58,712 nt of DNA from Clostridiales bacterium (GTDB taxonomy: Bacteria > Bacillota > Clostridia > Christensenellales > CAG-138), in the NCBI GenBank assembly GCA_012517905.1, contig JAAYUE010000065.1, positions 1 through 58,712 of the forward strand. Reading direction: 5' to 3'. Every line of letters begins with the position of its first letter. The stretch's first letter is position 1. The notes under the pieces are model-generated. The model searched no databases. It was not told the origin of the DNA and worked only from the letters and a program-made list of their open reading frames with translations. Of the stretch, positions 33,510-42,208 are shown one piece after another. The translations under genes and the position numbers were made by a program.

Positions 33510-34634
33510 ATGGACGCAATTTTCCAGAACTTTTCAAACCTGACATGGCAGCAGGCCGTCATGTGGGCCATCGGCGGCATTCTGATCTATCTTGCCATCA
33601 AGGAAGACATGGAGCCCGCGCTGCTGCTCCCGATGGGCTTTGGCGCGATATTGGTCAATATTCCGATGTCCGGCGCGATCACGCAGGTGATCAACGGCGC
33701 AACGGAGGTGGGCGTGCTGAACGTTCTCTTCGACGGCGGCATTGCAAACGAACTGTTTCCGCTGCTGCTGTTCATCGGCATCGGCGCGATGATCGACTTC
33801 GAACCGCTTTTGACCAACCCGAAACTCATGCTCTTCGGCGCGGCGGCGCAGTTTGGCATCTTCTTCACGCTCGTCGCGGCGTCGCTGCTCGGCTTCCCGC
33901 TCAAGGACGCGGCTTCCATCGCCATCATCGGCGCGGCGGACGGCCCGACCTCCATCTTTGTCGCCAACTATCTGCATTCAAATTATCTGGGGCCGATCAT
34001 CATTGCGGCCTATTCCTATATGGCGCTGGTGCCGATTGTCCAGCCGCCGATCATCAAGCTGCTCACCACGAAGCACGAGCGCCGCATCCGCATGGAGTAC
34101 ACCGGCAACAACGTGTCGAAAATGACGAAGATCCTCTTTCCGATCCTCGTCACCGTCATCGCGGGCATCTTCGCGCCCCGTTCGGTCGCGCTGGTCGGCT
34201 TTCTGATGTTCGGAAACCTCATCCGCGAGTGCGGCGTGCTCGGTTCGCTCTCCGACACCGCGCAGAAGGTGCTGGCAAACCTGATCACCCTGCTGCTCGG
34301 CCTGACCGTTGCGGCCAACATGCAGGCGGAGGCGTTTTTGACGCTCCGCACGCTCATGATCCTCGGCCTCGGGCTTGTGGCGTTCATCTTCGATACGGCG
34401 GGCGGCGTGCTCTTCGGCAAGGTGATGAACCTCTTCGTCAAGAAAAAAGTCAACCCCATGATCGGCGCGGCGGGCATCTCCGCCTTCCCGATGGCCTCCC
34501 GTGTGGTGCATAAGATCGGCCTTTCGGAGGACAATCAAAACCATCTGCTTATGCACGCGGCGGGCGCGAACGTTGCCGGACAGATCGCCTCTGTCATCGC
34601 CGGCGGCGTTCTGCTCAGCCTCATCGTAAAATAA
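33510..34634 (+). CDS. Sodium-translocating decarboxylase, beta subunit (OadB/GcdB/MmdB type)
   Basis: A 374-residue polytopic membrane protein, the ion-carrying subunit of oxaloacetate, glutaconyl-CoA or methylmalonyl-CoA decarboxylase pumps. DGGIANELFPLLLFIGIGAMIDFEPLL near residue 75, GAADGPTSIFVANYL near 140 and MHAAGANVAGQIASVIAGG at the C-terminus are family hallmarks. It decarboxylates the carboxybiotin and exports sodium. The ATG at 33510 (AAAGGCGG upstream) matches the usual start; a longer reading from 33465 adds an unlikely tail. The gamma subunit follows by 19 bases. No carboxyltransferase or biotin-carrier gene is adjacent, so the acyl substrate cannot be told. Confidence 0.92.
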   Translation: MDAIFQNFSNLTWQQAVMWAIGGILIYLAIKEDMEPALLLPMGFGAILVNIPMSGAITQVINGATEVGVLNVLFDGGIANELFPLLLFIGIGAMIDFEPLLTNPKLMLFGAAAQFGIFFTLVAASLLGFPLKDAASIAIIGAADGPTSIFVANYLHSNYLGPIIIAAYSYMALVPIVQPPIIKLLTTKHERRIRMEYTGNNVSKMTKILFPILVTVIAGIFAPRSVALVGFLMFGNLIRECGVLGSLSDTAQKVLANLITLLLGLTVAANMQAEAFLTLRTLMILGLGLVAFIFDTAGGVLFGKVMNLFVKKKVNPMIGAAGISAFPMASRVVHKIGLSEDNQNHLLMHAAGANVAGQIASVIAGGVLLSLIVK

Positions 34635-34653
34635 CAGGAGAGGAGATCCACAC

Positions 34654-34818
34654 ATGAATCTCGAAGCAGTTGCACCGCTCAACGACACGTTGGGCATCCT
34701 GGGCCTCGGCATGCTGGGCATCTTCATCGTCACGGCCGCGATCATCCTCGTCATCACCTTGCTCAATCTCTTGACCGCTCCATCGAAAAAGAAGAGACAA
34801 TCCGGCGGACAGCAATAG
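34654..34818 (+). CDS. Small decarboxylase gamma-type subunit (OadG-like)
   Basis: A 54-residue protein with one membrane helix (about residues 13-37, LGILGLGMLGIFIVTAAIIL) and a Lys/Gln-rich tail. Size, topology and position immediately after the beta subunit identify it as an OadG-like assembly subunit. A double site AGGAGAGGAGA lies upstream of the ATG. Gamma subunits anchor the carboxyltransferase to the membrane. The usual His/Pro-rich zinc-binding tail is absent. Confidence 0.8.
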   Translation: MNLEAVAPLNDTLGILGLGMLGIFIVTAAIILVITLLNLLTAPSKKKRQSGGQQ

Positions 34819-34883
34819 CGCCTGCGCCGGCGGCATGACAAACATCTGCAACCAACCAGCGGATCATAAAAGGGGGATCGTTT

Positions 34884-36767
34884 ATGGGCAACATCATTCA
34901 GTACGGATCGATTCTCGTCGCCCTCCTGGCTTTCGCATTTGCCGCCTGGCTTTATCTCTGGGTCAAGCGACAACCCTGTGAAAACCGGAAGATTCTCAAA
35001 GCGACCGACCTCATCCGCGCGGGCGCGCGGACGTTTCTGCGCAAGGAATACCTCGTGCTGGCCAGATTTGCGGGTGTCGCCGCCGTGCTGATCTTTGTGT
35101 TTCTGCCCAAACCGGTCTGGCAGGGCAGCGCTCTGCACAACGTCTGGATGGTTGTTGCGTATGTCTTCGGCACCGGCTTTTCCGCCGTTGCGGGCAAGAT
35201 CGGGCTGGAGGTTGCGACCATCGCCAACGGCCGCGCCGCCGAGGCCGCCAGACAAGGCATCAAACCCTCGTTCATGGCCGGATTCCGAGGCGGCGCCGTC
35301 ATGGGCATGGCCGTCGTCGGGGCGAGCCTGCTGGGCGTGACCATCGTTTATCTCGCCACGAAAGATCCGACCACGGTCCTCGGCTTCAGCTTCGGCGCGA
35401 GCTCTCTGGCGCTCTTTGCCAAGGCCGGCGGCGGCATCTTTACGAAGACTGCGGACATCAGTGCGGACCTCGTCGGCAAGGTCGAGCTGGGTATTCCGGA
35501 GGACGATCCACGCAATCCCGCCGTCATTGCGGACAACGTCGGCGATAATGTCGGCGATGTCGCCGGCATGGGCGCCGACCTCTTCGACTCCAACGTCGCC
35601 TCCATGGCCGCCGCGCTCGTCATGGCCGGCGCGTTGGGCGGAAACCATGTGGATATGGTGTTCACCTTTGCCGCGCTGGGGCTGTTGGCCTCCATCATCG
35701 GCGTTATGACCGCCCGCATCGGCAAGCACGGCAATCCGACCAGGGCGCTCAACGCGAGCACCTATGTCACCACCACCGTCTACGTCGTGCTCACCGCCGC
35801 GGCGACCTATCTGTTCCATTACGCCTGGCGCATCTGGGGCGCCTGCATCGTCGGCCTCGCCGTCGGCGTCATCATCGGCCTCAGCACGGATTATTTTACG
35901 GACGACTCCAAAAAACCGGTCCATTTCGTCGCACACGCCAGCGCGTCCGGGCCGGCGTTTACGATTCTCTCCGGCATTTCCTATGGCCTTTTGAGCGTTC
36001 TGCCCGCCATGGTCGGCATCGGCGTTGCGGCGTTTACGGCGTATAAGCTCTGCGCGCCGCTGGCGCCCGATCCGTCCCAAACCGTGCAGTACGCGCTCTT
36101 TGGTATCTCCATGGCTGCCGTGGGCATGCTGTCCATCGTCGGTATGATCGTCAGCAACGATGCGTACGGTCCCATCGTGGACAACGCGCGCGGCCTTGCC
36201 GAAATGGGCGATCTGGGCGACGAAGTGCTCGGAATCACCGACCAGCTCGACTGCGCGGGAAACACCGTCAAGGCCGTGACCAAGGGCTTTGCCATCGCGG
36301 CCGCGGGACTGACCGTCATCGCGCTGCTCGGCGCTTTCATGAGCGAGGTCAACACTGCGGCGGCCGAACTGGGCGTTGCGGGGATTACGAATTTTGACAT
36401 CATGAACCCGATGGTGTTCTTCGGCCTGCTCGTGGGTGCGGCGATTCCCGTCGTCTTCTCGGCGATGCTGATGCTTGGCGTCGACCGCAACGCGCAGCGC
36501 ATGGTCGCCGAGATCCACCGCCAGTTCAAGGAGATCGTCGGCCTTCGGGAAGGGCATCCGGGCGTGGAGCCGGAGTATGACAAGTGCATCGAAATCGCGA
36601 CCACAGGCGCGCTCAAGGAGCTCATCCCGGCGGGCCTCATGGCGATACTCGCGACGTTCGTCGTCGGGTTCATCGGCGGCGTGTCGGCCATCGGCGGATT
36701 TCTCTGCGGCAACATCGTCAGCGGCCTTCTGTTTGCGCTCTTCATGAGCAACTCCGGCGGCCTCTGA
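34884..36767 (+). CDS. hppA: Membrane-bound proton pyrophosphatase, interrupted by an in-frame TGA
   Basis: A polytopic enzyme (16 membrane helices expected) that couples pyrophosphate hydrolysis to ion pumping. The substrate motif DDPRNPAVIADNVGDNVGD near residues 209-228 is intact. GNTVKA places Lys463 where potassium-independent, proton-pumping enzymes have Lys. The frame ends at codon 628 with TGA, exactly where the conserved block (S/A)GG(A)W-DN has Trp. The same frame continues cleanly for 65 more codons. The lost part carries the last catalytic motif (Asp655, Asp659, Lys662, Asp663 by codon count). The product as read would be inactive unless TGA is read through. AGGGGGA precedes the ATG. 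The gene follows the decarboxylase subunits, so both may feed the membrane ion gradient. Confidence 0.9.
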   Translation: MGNIIQYGSILVALLAFAFAAWLYLWVKRQPCENRKILKATDLIRAGARTFLRKEYLVLARFAGVAAVLIFVFLPKPVWQGSALHNVWMVVAYVFGTGFSAVAGKIGLEVATIANGRAAEAARQGIKPSFMAGFRGGAVMGMAVVGASLLGVTIVYLATKDPTTVLGFSFGASSLALFAKAGGGIFTKTADISADLVGKVELGIPEDDPRNPAVIADNVGDNVGDVAGMGADLFDSNVASMAAALVMAGALGGNHVDMVFTFAALGLLASIIGVMTARIGKHGNPTRALNASTYVTTTVYVVLTAAATYLFHYAWRIWGACIVGLAVGVIIGLSTDYFTDDSKKPVHFVAHASASGPAFTILSGISYGLLSVLPAMVGIGVAAFTAYKLCAPLAPDPSQTVQYALFGISMAAVGMLSIVGMIVSNDAYGPIVDNARGLAEMGDLGDEVLGITDQLDCAGNTVKAVTKGFAIAAAGLTVIALLGAFMSEVNTAAAELGVAGITNFDIMNPMVFFGLLVGAAIPVVFSAMLMLGVDRNAQRMVAEIHRQFKEIVGLREGHPGVEPEYDKCIEIATTGALKELIPAGLMAILATFVVGFIGGVSAIGGFLCGNIVSGLLFALFMSNSGGL

Positions 36768-36965
36768 GACAACGGAAAGAAATATGTCGAGAGCGGGCAC
36801 GAGGGCGGCAAGGGCAGCGACGCGCACAAGGCGGCCGTCGTTGGCGACACCGTCGGCGATCCGTTCAAGGATACCGCGGGTCCGTCGCTCAACACGCAGA
36901 TCACGGTCGTGTCGCTTGTCGCCTCGCTGATGAGCACGCTGTTTCTTACGATCTCGATCTTCTGA
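36768..36965 (+). other. hppA: Stranded 3' coding tail of the pyrophosphatase
   Basis: In the same frame as the gene above, this stretch encodes [10 protein letters not shown], a [19 protein letters not shown] stretch, [11 protein letters not shown] and a final membrane helix, then TGA at 36963-36965. Full length would be 693 codons, normal for the family. No start with a ribosome site suits separate translation. Either a recent TGG-to-TGA mutation, a sequencing error, or readthrough explains it. Confidence 0.88.
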
Positions 36966-37014
36966 TATACGGAACAAGGGAAAAGAAATAAGATTATAAA
37001 TTCATATGCTTCAG

Positions 37015-37066
37015 TCTCGCTGCCCCGTGGGGGAGCGAGATTCGGGAGGGGATACCCTCCCTTTTT
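37015..37066 (+). terminator. double hairpin terminator after the pyrophosphatase gene
   Basis: First hairpin TCTCGCT/AGCGAGA (37015-37040) with an inner CCCC/GGGG. The second, GGGAGGG-GATA-CCCTCCC (37044-37061), runs into TTTTT. Between here and 37442 no gene is seen, only an isolated AAGGAGG at 37271 and a perfect 8-base-pair inverted repeat at 37289-37308. Confidence 0.9.
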
Positions 37067-37442
37067 GTTTATGTGTCTGTGTTTTTCCACTGAAAATTCT
37101 GATTCGGATCACCCATACAGCGAGTTCTGCAATAAAAAGTTTATTTGTACCGCACGCACAACTCCCAAGCGATATTTCCATAGTGTCACGGTTGCTAAGC
37201 AATCTTGCATGACGCTCCGCCTGTCGGAGTGGGGCAGAGAAATAGATGCTTGAAGTTCTGACAAAAAAAGAAGGAGGATCCCAGAGACGATCTCAACCAA
37301 TTGAGATCAAAAAAATGCGCCCTGTTTTTATTGTTCCGTTGATAGCAATTGCATATTGAATCAGACATGGCGCTGGACTGGACATAAAACGAATTTCTCT
37401 TCGATGTGAAAAAAACATTGTTAAATAATTATCTGGTTGATA

Positions 37443-37471
37443 TTGACTTTTCGACAATCGAACATTATGAT
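37443..37471 (+). promoter_or_regulatory. promoter of the ribose-type ABC operon
   Basis: TTGACT (37443-37448), a 17-base spacer and TATGAT (37466-37471). Expected start near 37478. Confidence 0.65.
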
Positions 37472-37479
37472 ATAGAAAA

Positions 37480-37511
37480 CAACTGAAATTTCAGATCTAC
37501 GATTTCAGTTG
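37480..37511. promoter_or_regulatory. candidate operator at the transcription start
   Basis: CAACTGAAAT (37480-37489) and ATTTCAGTTG (37502-37511) form a perfect 10-base inverted repeat with a 12-base spacer, lying over the expected start site. CAGATC words occur around it (37492, inverted at 37511, and 37539). The GntR/FCD regulator encoded at the end of the operon is the natural candidate to bind here. Confidence 0.5.
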
Positions 37512-37600
37512 ATCTGGAAAAGCGAAAACTTTGATTTTGCAGATCAAAATATTAAATATTCTGAATCGATTTATTGATCAAGCCGGAGGGGTTACTGAAG

Positions 37601-39103
37601 ATGCAATCCAATGATTATCTTGTCATGAAAGGTATTTGTAAGAGTTTTTCAAGCGTGAAGGTCTTGAAGGACTGCGACTTTTCGGTAAGAAAAGGTGAAA
37701 TACACGGATTTCTTGGCGGTAACGGCGCCGGAAAGTCCACCTTCATGAATATTTTGGGCGGCATCTATTCCAAAGACGCGGGTGAGATCTTTATCGACGG
37801 AAAAAAAGTTGAAATTGCGAATCCGATGCAATCGATGCGGCATGGAATCTCTTTCATCCATCAGGAATTAAAGTTATTCTCGATGCGTTCCGTTGCGGAC
37901 AATATATATATGTCGTCTTTACCGATCAAAGGGTTCGGACTGATTGACGACAAAAAAGAAAATGAAATGGCAAAGGAATGGCTTGAGCGCATTGAGCTTG
38001 ACGTATCCCCCCAAACATTTGTTGAAGATCTCAGCATTGCAGAGCGTCAGATGGTCGAGATCGCAAAAGCGCTTTCGATACAGGCGCAAATCTTTATTTT
38101 TGACGAGCCCACATCATCGCAGACACGAAAAGAAACGCAGATCTTGTTTCGCATCATTCGAAAACTGCGCGACGAAGGGGCGAGCATTATCTTCATTTCC
38201 CATAAGTTTGACGAGGTGTTTGAACTCTGCGACCGCGTGACAGTTCTGCGCGATGGCAAAAATGTAGGCACGGTCAACGTTGCCGAGACCAACGCAGATG
38301 AATTGGTCAATATGGTGGTTGGCATACGACTGGAGCAATACTATCCGGAGGTCAAGAAACTTCCGCTTGAGGAAACCGCCCTAGAAGTAACCAACTTCCG
38401 AAATCGAAGGCTCAACGACGTAAGTTTTTCATTGAAGAAAGGCGAAGTCCTCGGTCTTTTCGGCCTTGTCGGCGCCGGAAGAAGCGAACTCGCTAGAGCG
38501 ATCTTCGGGCTGGACTATATCTCGTCTGGCGAGCTCCGTATTTATGGGAAAACCCGAAAAATCACGTCCCCCAAAGAGGCGATGAAGAACAGGATCGGCT
38601 TTTTGACCGAAGACCGCCGGGGTGAAGGCCTGGTACTGGGGATGGATATCAACAGTAACCTGAACATTCCCATTCTGAAGCAGCTTACCATACCGGTCGT
38701 GAATTTTCTGATGAAAAAGAAAATGGATACAAACACCAGAATAGCGTTTGATCAGTTCAATATTGTCGCATCGGGACCCAGACAGCGCGTCAGACTGCTT
38801 TCGGGCGGCAATCAGCAGAAAATTGTACTGGGGAAGTGGTTTTTAACGGATCCTGACATCTTCATTCTGGATGAGCCGACACGCGGCGTAGATATAAAAG
38901 TAAAAGCAGACCTGTATGAGCAAATCGTAGATTTGGCTGCCAGCGGTCGGTCCGTATTGTTTATTTCATCAGAGGCACCGGAATTGATTGGCATCAGCCA
39001 CAGGATTCTGGTCATGCGAAATGGCAGAATTACGGGCGAATACATGCGCGGGGATGTAACGGAAGAGCAACTTGTAAGGTGCGCGATGGGAGGCGAGAAA
39101 TGA
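37601..39103 (+). CDS. Ribose/sugar-type ABC transporter ATPase (two nucleotide-binding domains)
   Basis: A 500-residue cytosolic ATPase of the RbsA/XylG family with two fused ATP-binding domains. The first has Walker A GGNGAGKST near residue 43, LSIAERQ and FDEPTSS; the second has the family's altered Walker A GLVGAGRSE, an intact LSGGNQQ signature and LDEPTRG. It powers import by the RbsC-type permeases downstream. GGAGGGG lies nine bases before the ATG at 37601. Its stop overlaps the next start. The region is lower in GC than the rest of the window, in line with the whole operon. Confidence 0.93.
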   Translation: MQSNDYLVMKGICKSFSSVKVLKDCDFSVRKGEIHGFLGGNGAGKSTFMNILGGIYSKDAGEIFIDGKKVEIANPMQSMRHGISFIHQELKLFSMRSVADNIYMSSLPIKGFGLIDDKKENEMAKEWLERIELDVSPQTFVEDLSIAERQMVEIAKALSIQAQIFIFDEPTSSQTRKETQILFRIIRKLRDEGASIIFISHKFDEVFELCDRVTVLRDGKNVGTVNVAETNADELVNMVVGIRLEQYYPEVKKLPLEETALEVTNFRNRRLNDVSFSLKKGEVLGLFGLVGAGRSELARAIFGLDYISSGELRIYGKTRKITSPKEAMKNRIGFLTEDRRGEGLVLGMDINSNLNIPILKQLTIPVVNFLMKKKMDTNTRIAFDQFNIVASGPRQRVRLLSGGNQQKIVLGKWFLTDPDIFILDEPTRGVDIKVKADLYEQIVDLAASGRSVLFISSEAPELIGISHRILVMRNGRITGEYMRGDVTEEQLVRCAMGGEK

Positions 39104-40077
39104 TGTTGAAACGTTTTTTGCCGAAATCCGGTATAGACTATTTAAAACCGTCGATCGTTGTGCTTTTTGCAGTTTTTATTGCAATAAAAGCTCCGGTATT
39201 CTTTACAATCAACAATCTGATATCGGTCCTTTCTCAGGGCGCGGTCATCGGCATTGCCTCTATTGGCATGTCCATGGTGATTTTAGCCGGAGAAATCGAT
39301 ATTTCGGTCGGGGCGATGGTGTATTGCACTGGAGTAATCGCTTCAGAGCTCTATCTTTCGACAAACAATCTGATAATCTCCACGGTTGCCGCGGTTGTTT
39401 GCGGCGGGTTCTTTGGGCTGATCAATGGATTCGGCGTTGCAAAACTGAAGATTCCGTCATTGATTACGACGCTGTCGGTATGCAATATACTTTCGGGGCT
39501 GGGCAGCATTTTGATCGGGTCCGAAGGGACGCTTTCCGCGGGCGAAAGATACAAAATCATTGCGCAAACAAAAATCTTGGGGCTGCTCAGCAGCGCATGG
39601 ATCTATATCCTCCTGTTCCTGCTGTTTTTGATTATTATACGCAAAACGCGCTTTGGCCGATATATCTATGCAATCGGCGACAACCAGGATGCTTTGAGAG
39701 CCTGCGGGATTCGTGCGGATTTCACCATCATTATGATTTTTGTTTTGACGGGCATGCTTTGCGGAATAGGCGGTCTTGTCAACACGTCCAGACTCGGCGG
39801 TACGCAGTTTAACATTTCGTTGGGCATGGAAGTCTATTGTATTGCGGCGGTTGTCGTTGGCGGCATCAGCATGTCCGGCGGAAGAGGCAACGTTTTAGGC
39901 GTGTTTTTCGGCGTGTTTATCGTTGCCGCGCTGGACAACTTGCTGCGGCTCATGGGCGTAAATGTGTATATGTACAACGTGGTTTGGGGGATTGTGATCT
40001 TCGGGGTTGTGATGATCGATATCCTGAAGAAAAAGCAGAAGGCTCGAGATCTGGAACGCCAGGTCTTTGAAACCTAA
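39100..40077 (+). CDS. RbsC-type ABC permease 1
   Basis: A 325-residue membrane protein with eight to ten helices and the RbsC-type pattern GMSMVILAGEIDISVGAM near residue 63 and VVVGGISMSGGRGNVLGVFFG near 260. It forms half of the translocation channel. The start ATGATG overlaps the ATPase stop; GGGAGGCG lies upstream. With a second, different permease in the operon, the channel is probably a heterodimer, as in the Lsr (AI-2) transporter. Confidence 0.92.
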   Translation: MMLKRFLPKSGIDYLKPSIVVLFAVFIAIKAPVFFTINNLISVLSQGAVIGIASIGMSMVILAGEIDISVGAMVYCTGVIASELYLSTNNLIISTVAAVVCGGFFGLINGFGVAKLKIPSLITTLSVCNILSGLGSILIGSEGTLSAGERYKIIAQTKILGLLSSAWIYILLFLLFLIIIRKTRFGRYIYAIGDNQDALRACGIRADFTIIMIFVLTGMLCGIGGLVNTSRLGGTQFNISLGMEVYCIAAVVVGGISMSGGRGNVLGVFFGVFIVAALDNLLRLMGVNVYMYNVVWGIVIFGVVMIDILKKKQKARDLERQVFET

Positions 40078-40098
40078 ATAAAAGAAGGAGAGAAACAC

Positions 40099-41121
40099 AT
40101 GAAGAAAGTACTCGTTCTACTCTTGGCATGCCTGATGATTTTTGGTATGTTTGCTTGTTCTTCTACTACTGGCGGCGGCACTGGAAGCGATCCTGCGCAG
40201 GCGCGAAAGGATGACGGGGTCAACAGAATTGGCTTTGCTCTGGCGGACATCTCCGGACAAGCGGTTCAGACGGAGTCAAGTGCGTTCGAATCGACAGCGA
40301 AAGAACTCGGGTTTGATGAGGTTATTATGCTGTCCGCTGAAAACTCCGTTGAAACCCAGATCACTCAGGTTCGCGATATGATTACGTCCGAATGTGATGT
40401 GATCGTCATCTACTCTGTCGATGCGGATGGCATTGTTCCGGCGGTTCAGTCCTGCAACGAAGCCGGCATTCCCGTCATCGCGGTCGACCGCGGGATCAAA
40501 AGCGGCGACATCCTTTGTTCCATCGCTTCCAACAATATCAGCGATGGCCGCGATGTCGCAAACTACTTTGGGACTCTTACCGCCGGCGAGCCGGAGAAAT
40601 CTGTAAAGTGCCTCCATATCATCGGCAATCTCTCTTCCACGGCGCAGAAGGAACGCGCCGATGGATTCCGCCTGGGCGTTGATTCCTGGGGACAGCTTAC
40701 GATCGTCAGCGAAGTTGCGACGGAAGCGGACGCGGATAAGATCTACAATGCCGTGGTCGATTCGTTTAAGACGAATCCCGATATCAAAGCGATCTTCGTG
40801 CCTTACGACGCGCTGCTTTCTCCGGTCGTTTCCGCGCTGAAGGAAATCGGAAAATATTACCCTGTCGGTGAAGAAGGGCACGTTATGCTTGGCGCCGTCG
40901 ACGGAGCAACGGAACAACTCGAATGGTTGTCTCAGGGCGTCAATGACATATCGATCTCTCTGGATTTCCAGGGATTTGGCGCGAAAGCTGCGGAAGCCGC
41001 CTGGGCATGGCTGCAGGGCAACAGCGTTGCAGAAACCATCCAGACGATCTCCATTCCCTGCGTTATGGGTAACGTTGATTATCTTGCGAAGAATGGTTAC
41101 TTATGGGGCCTGAGCAAATAA
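40099..41121 (+). CDS. Periplasmic-binding-type sugar lipoprotein
   Basis: A 340-residue lipoprotein with signal peptide and lipobox FGMFAC (Cys20), then a Ser/Thr/Gly linker. The body is a type I periplasmic-binding fold of the RbsB/LsrB group: RIGFALADISGQAVQ, CDVIVIYSVDADGIVPAV, IPVIAVDRGI and IKAIFVPYDA mark the alternating strands. It captures the ligand outside and delivers it to the permeases. AAGGAG precedes the ATG. A long stem-loop right after the stop may protect its mRNA and raise its level over the second permease. Confidence 0.93.
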   Translation: MKKVLVLLLACLMIFGMFACSSTTGGGTGSDPAQARKDDGVNRIGFALADISGQAVQTESSAFESTAKELGFDEVIMLSAENSVETQITQVRDMITSECDVIVIYSVDADGIVPAVQSCNEAGIPVIAVDRGIKSGDILCSIASNNISDGRDVANYFGTLTAGEPEKSVKCLHIIGNLSSTAQKERADGFRLGVDSWGQLTIVSEVATEADADKIYNAVVDSFKTNPDIKAIFVPYDALLSPVVSALKEIGKYYPVGEEGHVMLGAVDGATEQLEWLSQGVNDISISLDFQGFGAKAAEAAWAWLQGNSVAETIQTISIPCVMGNVDYLAKNGYLWGLSK

Positions 41122-41127
41122 CTGATT

Positions 41128-41162
41128 GTTCTCCCCACCGCTCTTGCAGCGGTGGGGAGAAC
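41128..41162 (+). other. perfect 15-base-pair stem-loop between binding protein and permease 2
   Basis: GTTCTCCCCACCGCT (41128-41142) pairs perfectly with 41148-41162 around CTTGC. No T-run follows, so it is more likely an mRNA stabiliser or pause site than a full terminator. Confidence 0.75.
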
Positions 41163-41211
41163 CCCGAAAATTTGGTTGCTCTGACAGTATAAAGGCTAAG
41201 GTGTTGAGTAT

Positions 41212-42174
41212 ATGCGGGAAAATGCTGATAAATCGCGCTTAACGATCAAAGAATTCGCTTTGAAATATGGTATTTATATCGGCTTTGTTTTAGTTTTTAC
41301 GGTGTTTGCCGTTACGCGCGAGAAATTTCTGACGGTTCAGAATCTGATCAATATTTTAGATCAATATGCTTACTTCATTGTCTGCGCGATGGGCATGTAC
41401 TTTGTGGTTATGGTTGGCGGGGTCGACTTGTCCAGCGGCGGATTAATTGCGCTCTCCAGCGTGATCGGGGCGGCAATCATGACCAGCACAAAGAGCGCTC
41501 TTTTAGGATGCGCCGTTGTTCTTGTCATGTGCACGCTTGCCGGTATCATCAACGGTATGTCCGTTGCCAAGCTTGGCCTGCCCGCGTTTATTGCGACCCT
41601 TGCATTTGAAAACATCTGGCGTGGCACCGCGTATACGTACACCTCGGCACAAACATTAAGCGGCATTCCTTCCAGTATTACGTCCCTGTATTTCACAAAG
41701 ATGATCGGAATTCGGCTTACCACGCTGATTATGATCGGAGTTTTCATAATTCTGTTTTATCTGATGACATTTACCGGCTATAGCAAGAAACTGTATGCGG
41801 TTGGAGGCAATAAAGAGGCCGCCAAGGTCATGGGGATCAAGGCGACGATCATGATGGTTTCCGCGTATGCGATCTGCGGATGCTGCTCCGGCATCAGTTC
41901 CGTGCTGCTGGTTTCATATATGGCCTCTGCAAGTGCGTCCGTGGCATCCAGCTTGTCGCTGGACTGCATAGCGGCCGTTATCATAGGCGGTGCGAGCGCC
42001 AATGGCGGCGAAGGAAAATTGACGGGGGCTGTCGTTGGCGCGCTGCTGTTTGCAATGATCAAAAACGGTCTCAATCTTATGGGGCTATCCTATTTTTATC
42101 AGCTCGTGGCAACGGGCGTGATCATTTACATTGCATGCGCCATCGACCGGCAGCGTGTAAAGGCTGGCTTATAG
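41212..42174 (+). CDS. RbsC-type ABC permease 2
   Basis: A 320-residue membrane protein with the same family marks as permease 1 (VVMVGGVDLSSGGLIALSS near 64; IAAVIIGGASANGGEGKLTG near 256), but it is clearly diverged rather than a recent copy. AAGG lies upstream of the ATG at 41212. It probably pairs with permease 1. It is followed 34 bases later by the amidohydrolase gene. Confidence 0.92.
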   Translation: MRENADKSRLTIKEFALKYGIYIGFVLVFTVFAVTREKFLTVQNLINILDQYAYFIVCAMGMYFVVMVGGVDLSSGGLIALSSVIGAAIMTSTKSALLGCAVVLVMCTLAGIINGMSVAKLGLPAFIATLAFENIWRGTAYTYTSAQTLSGIPSSITSLYFTKMIGIRLTTLIMIGVFIILFYLMTFTGYSKKLYAVGGNKEAAKVMGIKATIMMVSAYAICGCCSGISSVLLVSYMASASASVASSLSLDCIAAVIIGGASANGGEGKLTGAVVGALLFAMIKNGLNLMGLSYFYQLVATGVIIYIACAIDRQRVKAGL

Positions 42175-42208
42175 GCCGAAAAATATCCGACAGAAAGGCG
42201 ATGTTACT

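Noticed and set aside
36765-36767. TGA read as selenocysteine or as Trp throughout the genome
   Set aside because: The position is Trp in the family, not Cys, and no SECIS-like element was evident. Several genes here, such as the kinase and phosphatase genes, end normally at TGA.
33978-36977. 999-codon open frame on the minus strand
   Set aside because: It is antisense to the decarboxylase and pyrophosphatase genes, with low-complexity His/Asp/Arg/Gly composition and no recognisable domain.
37315-37359. 14-codon hydrophobic frame downstream of an isolated AAGGAGG
   Set aside because: The ribosome site is 37 bases away with a hairpin between, and nothing links the frame to the following operon.
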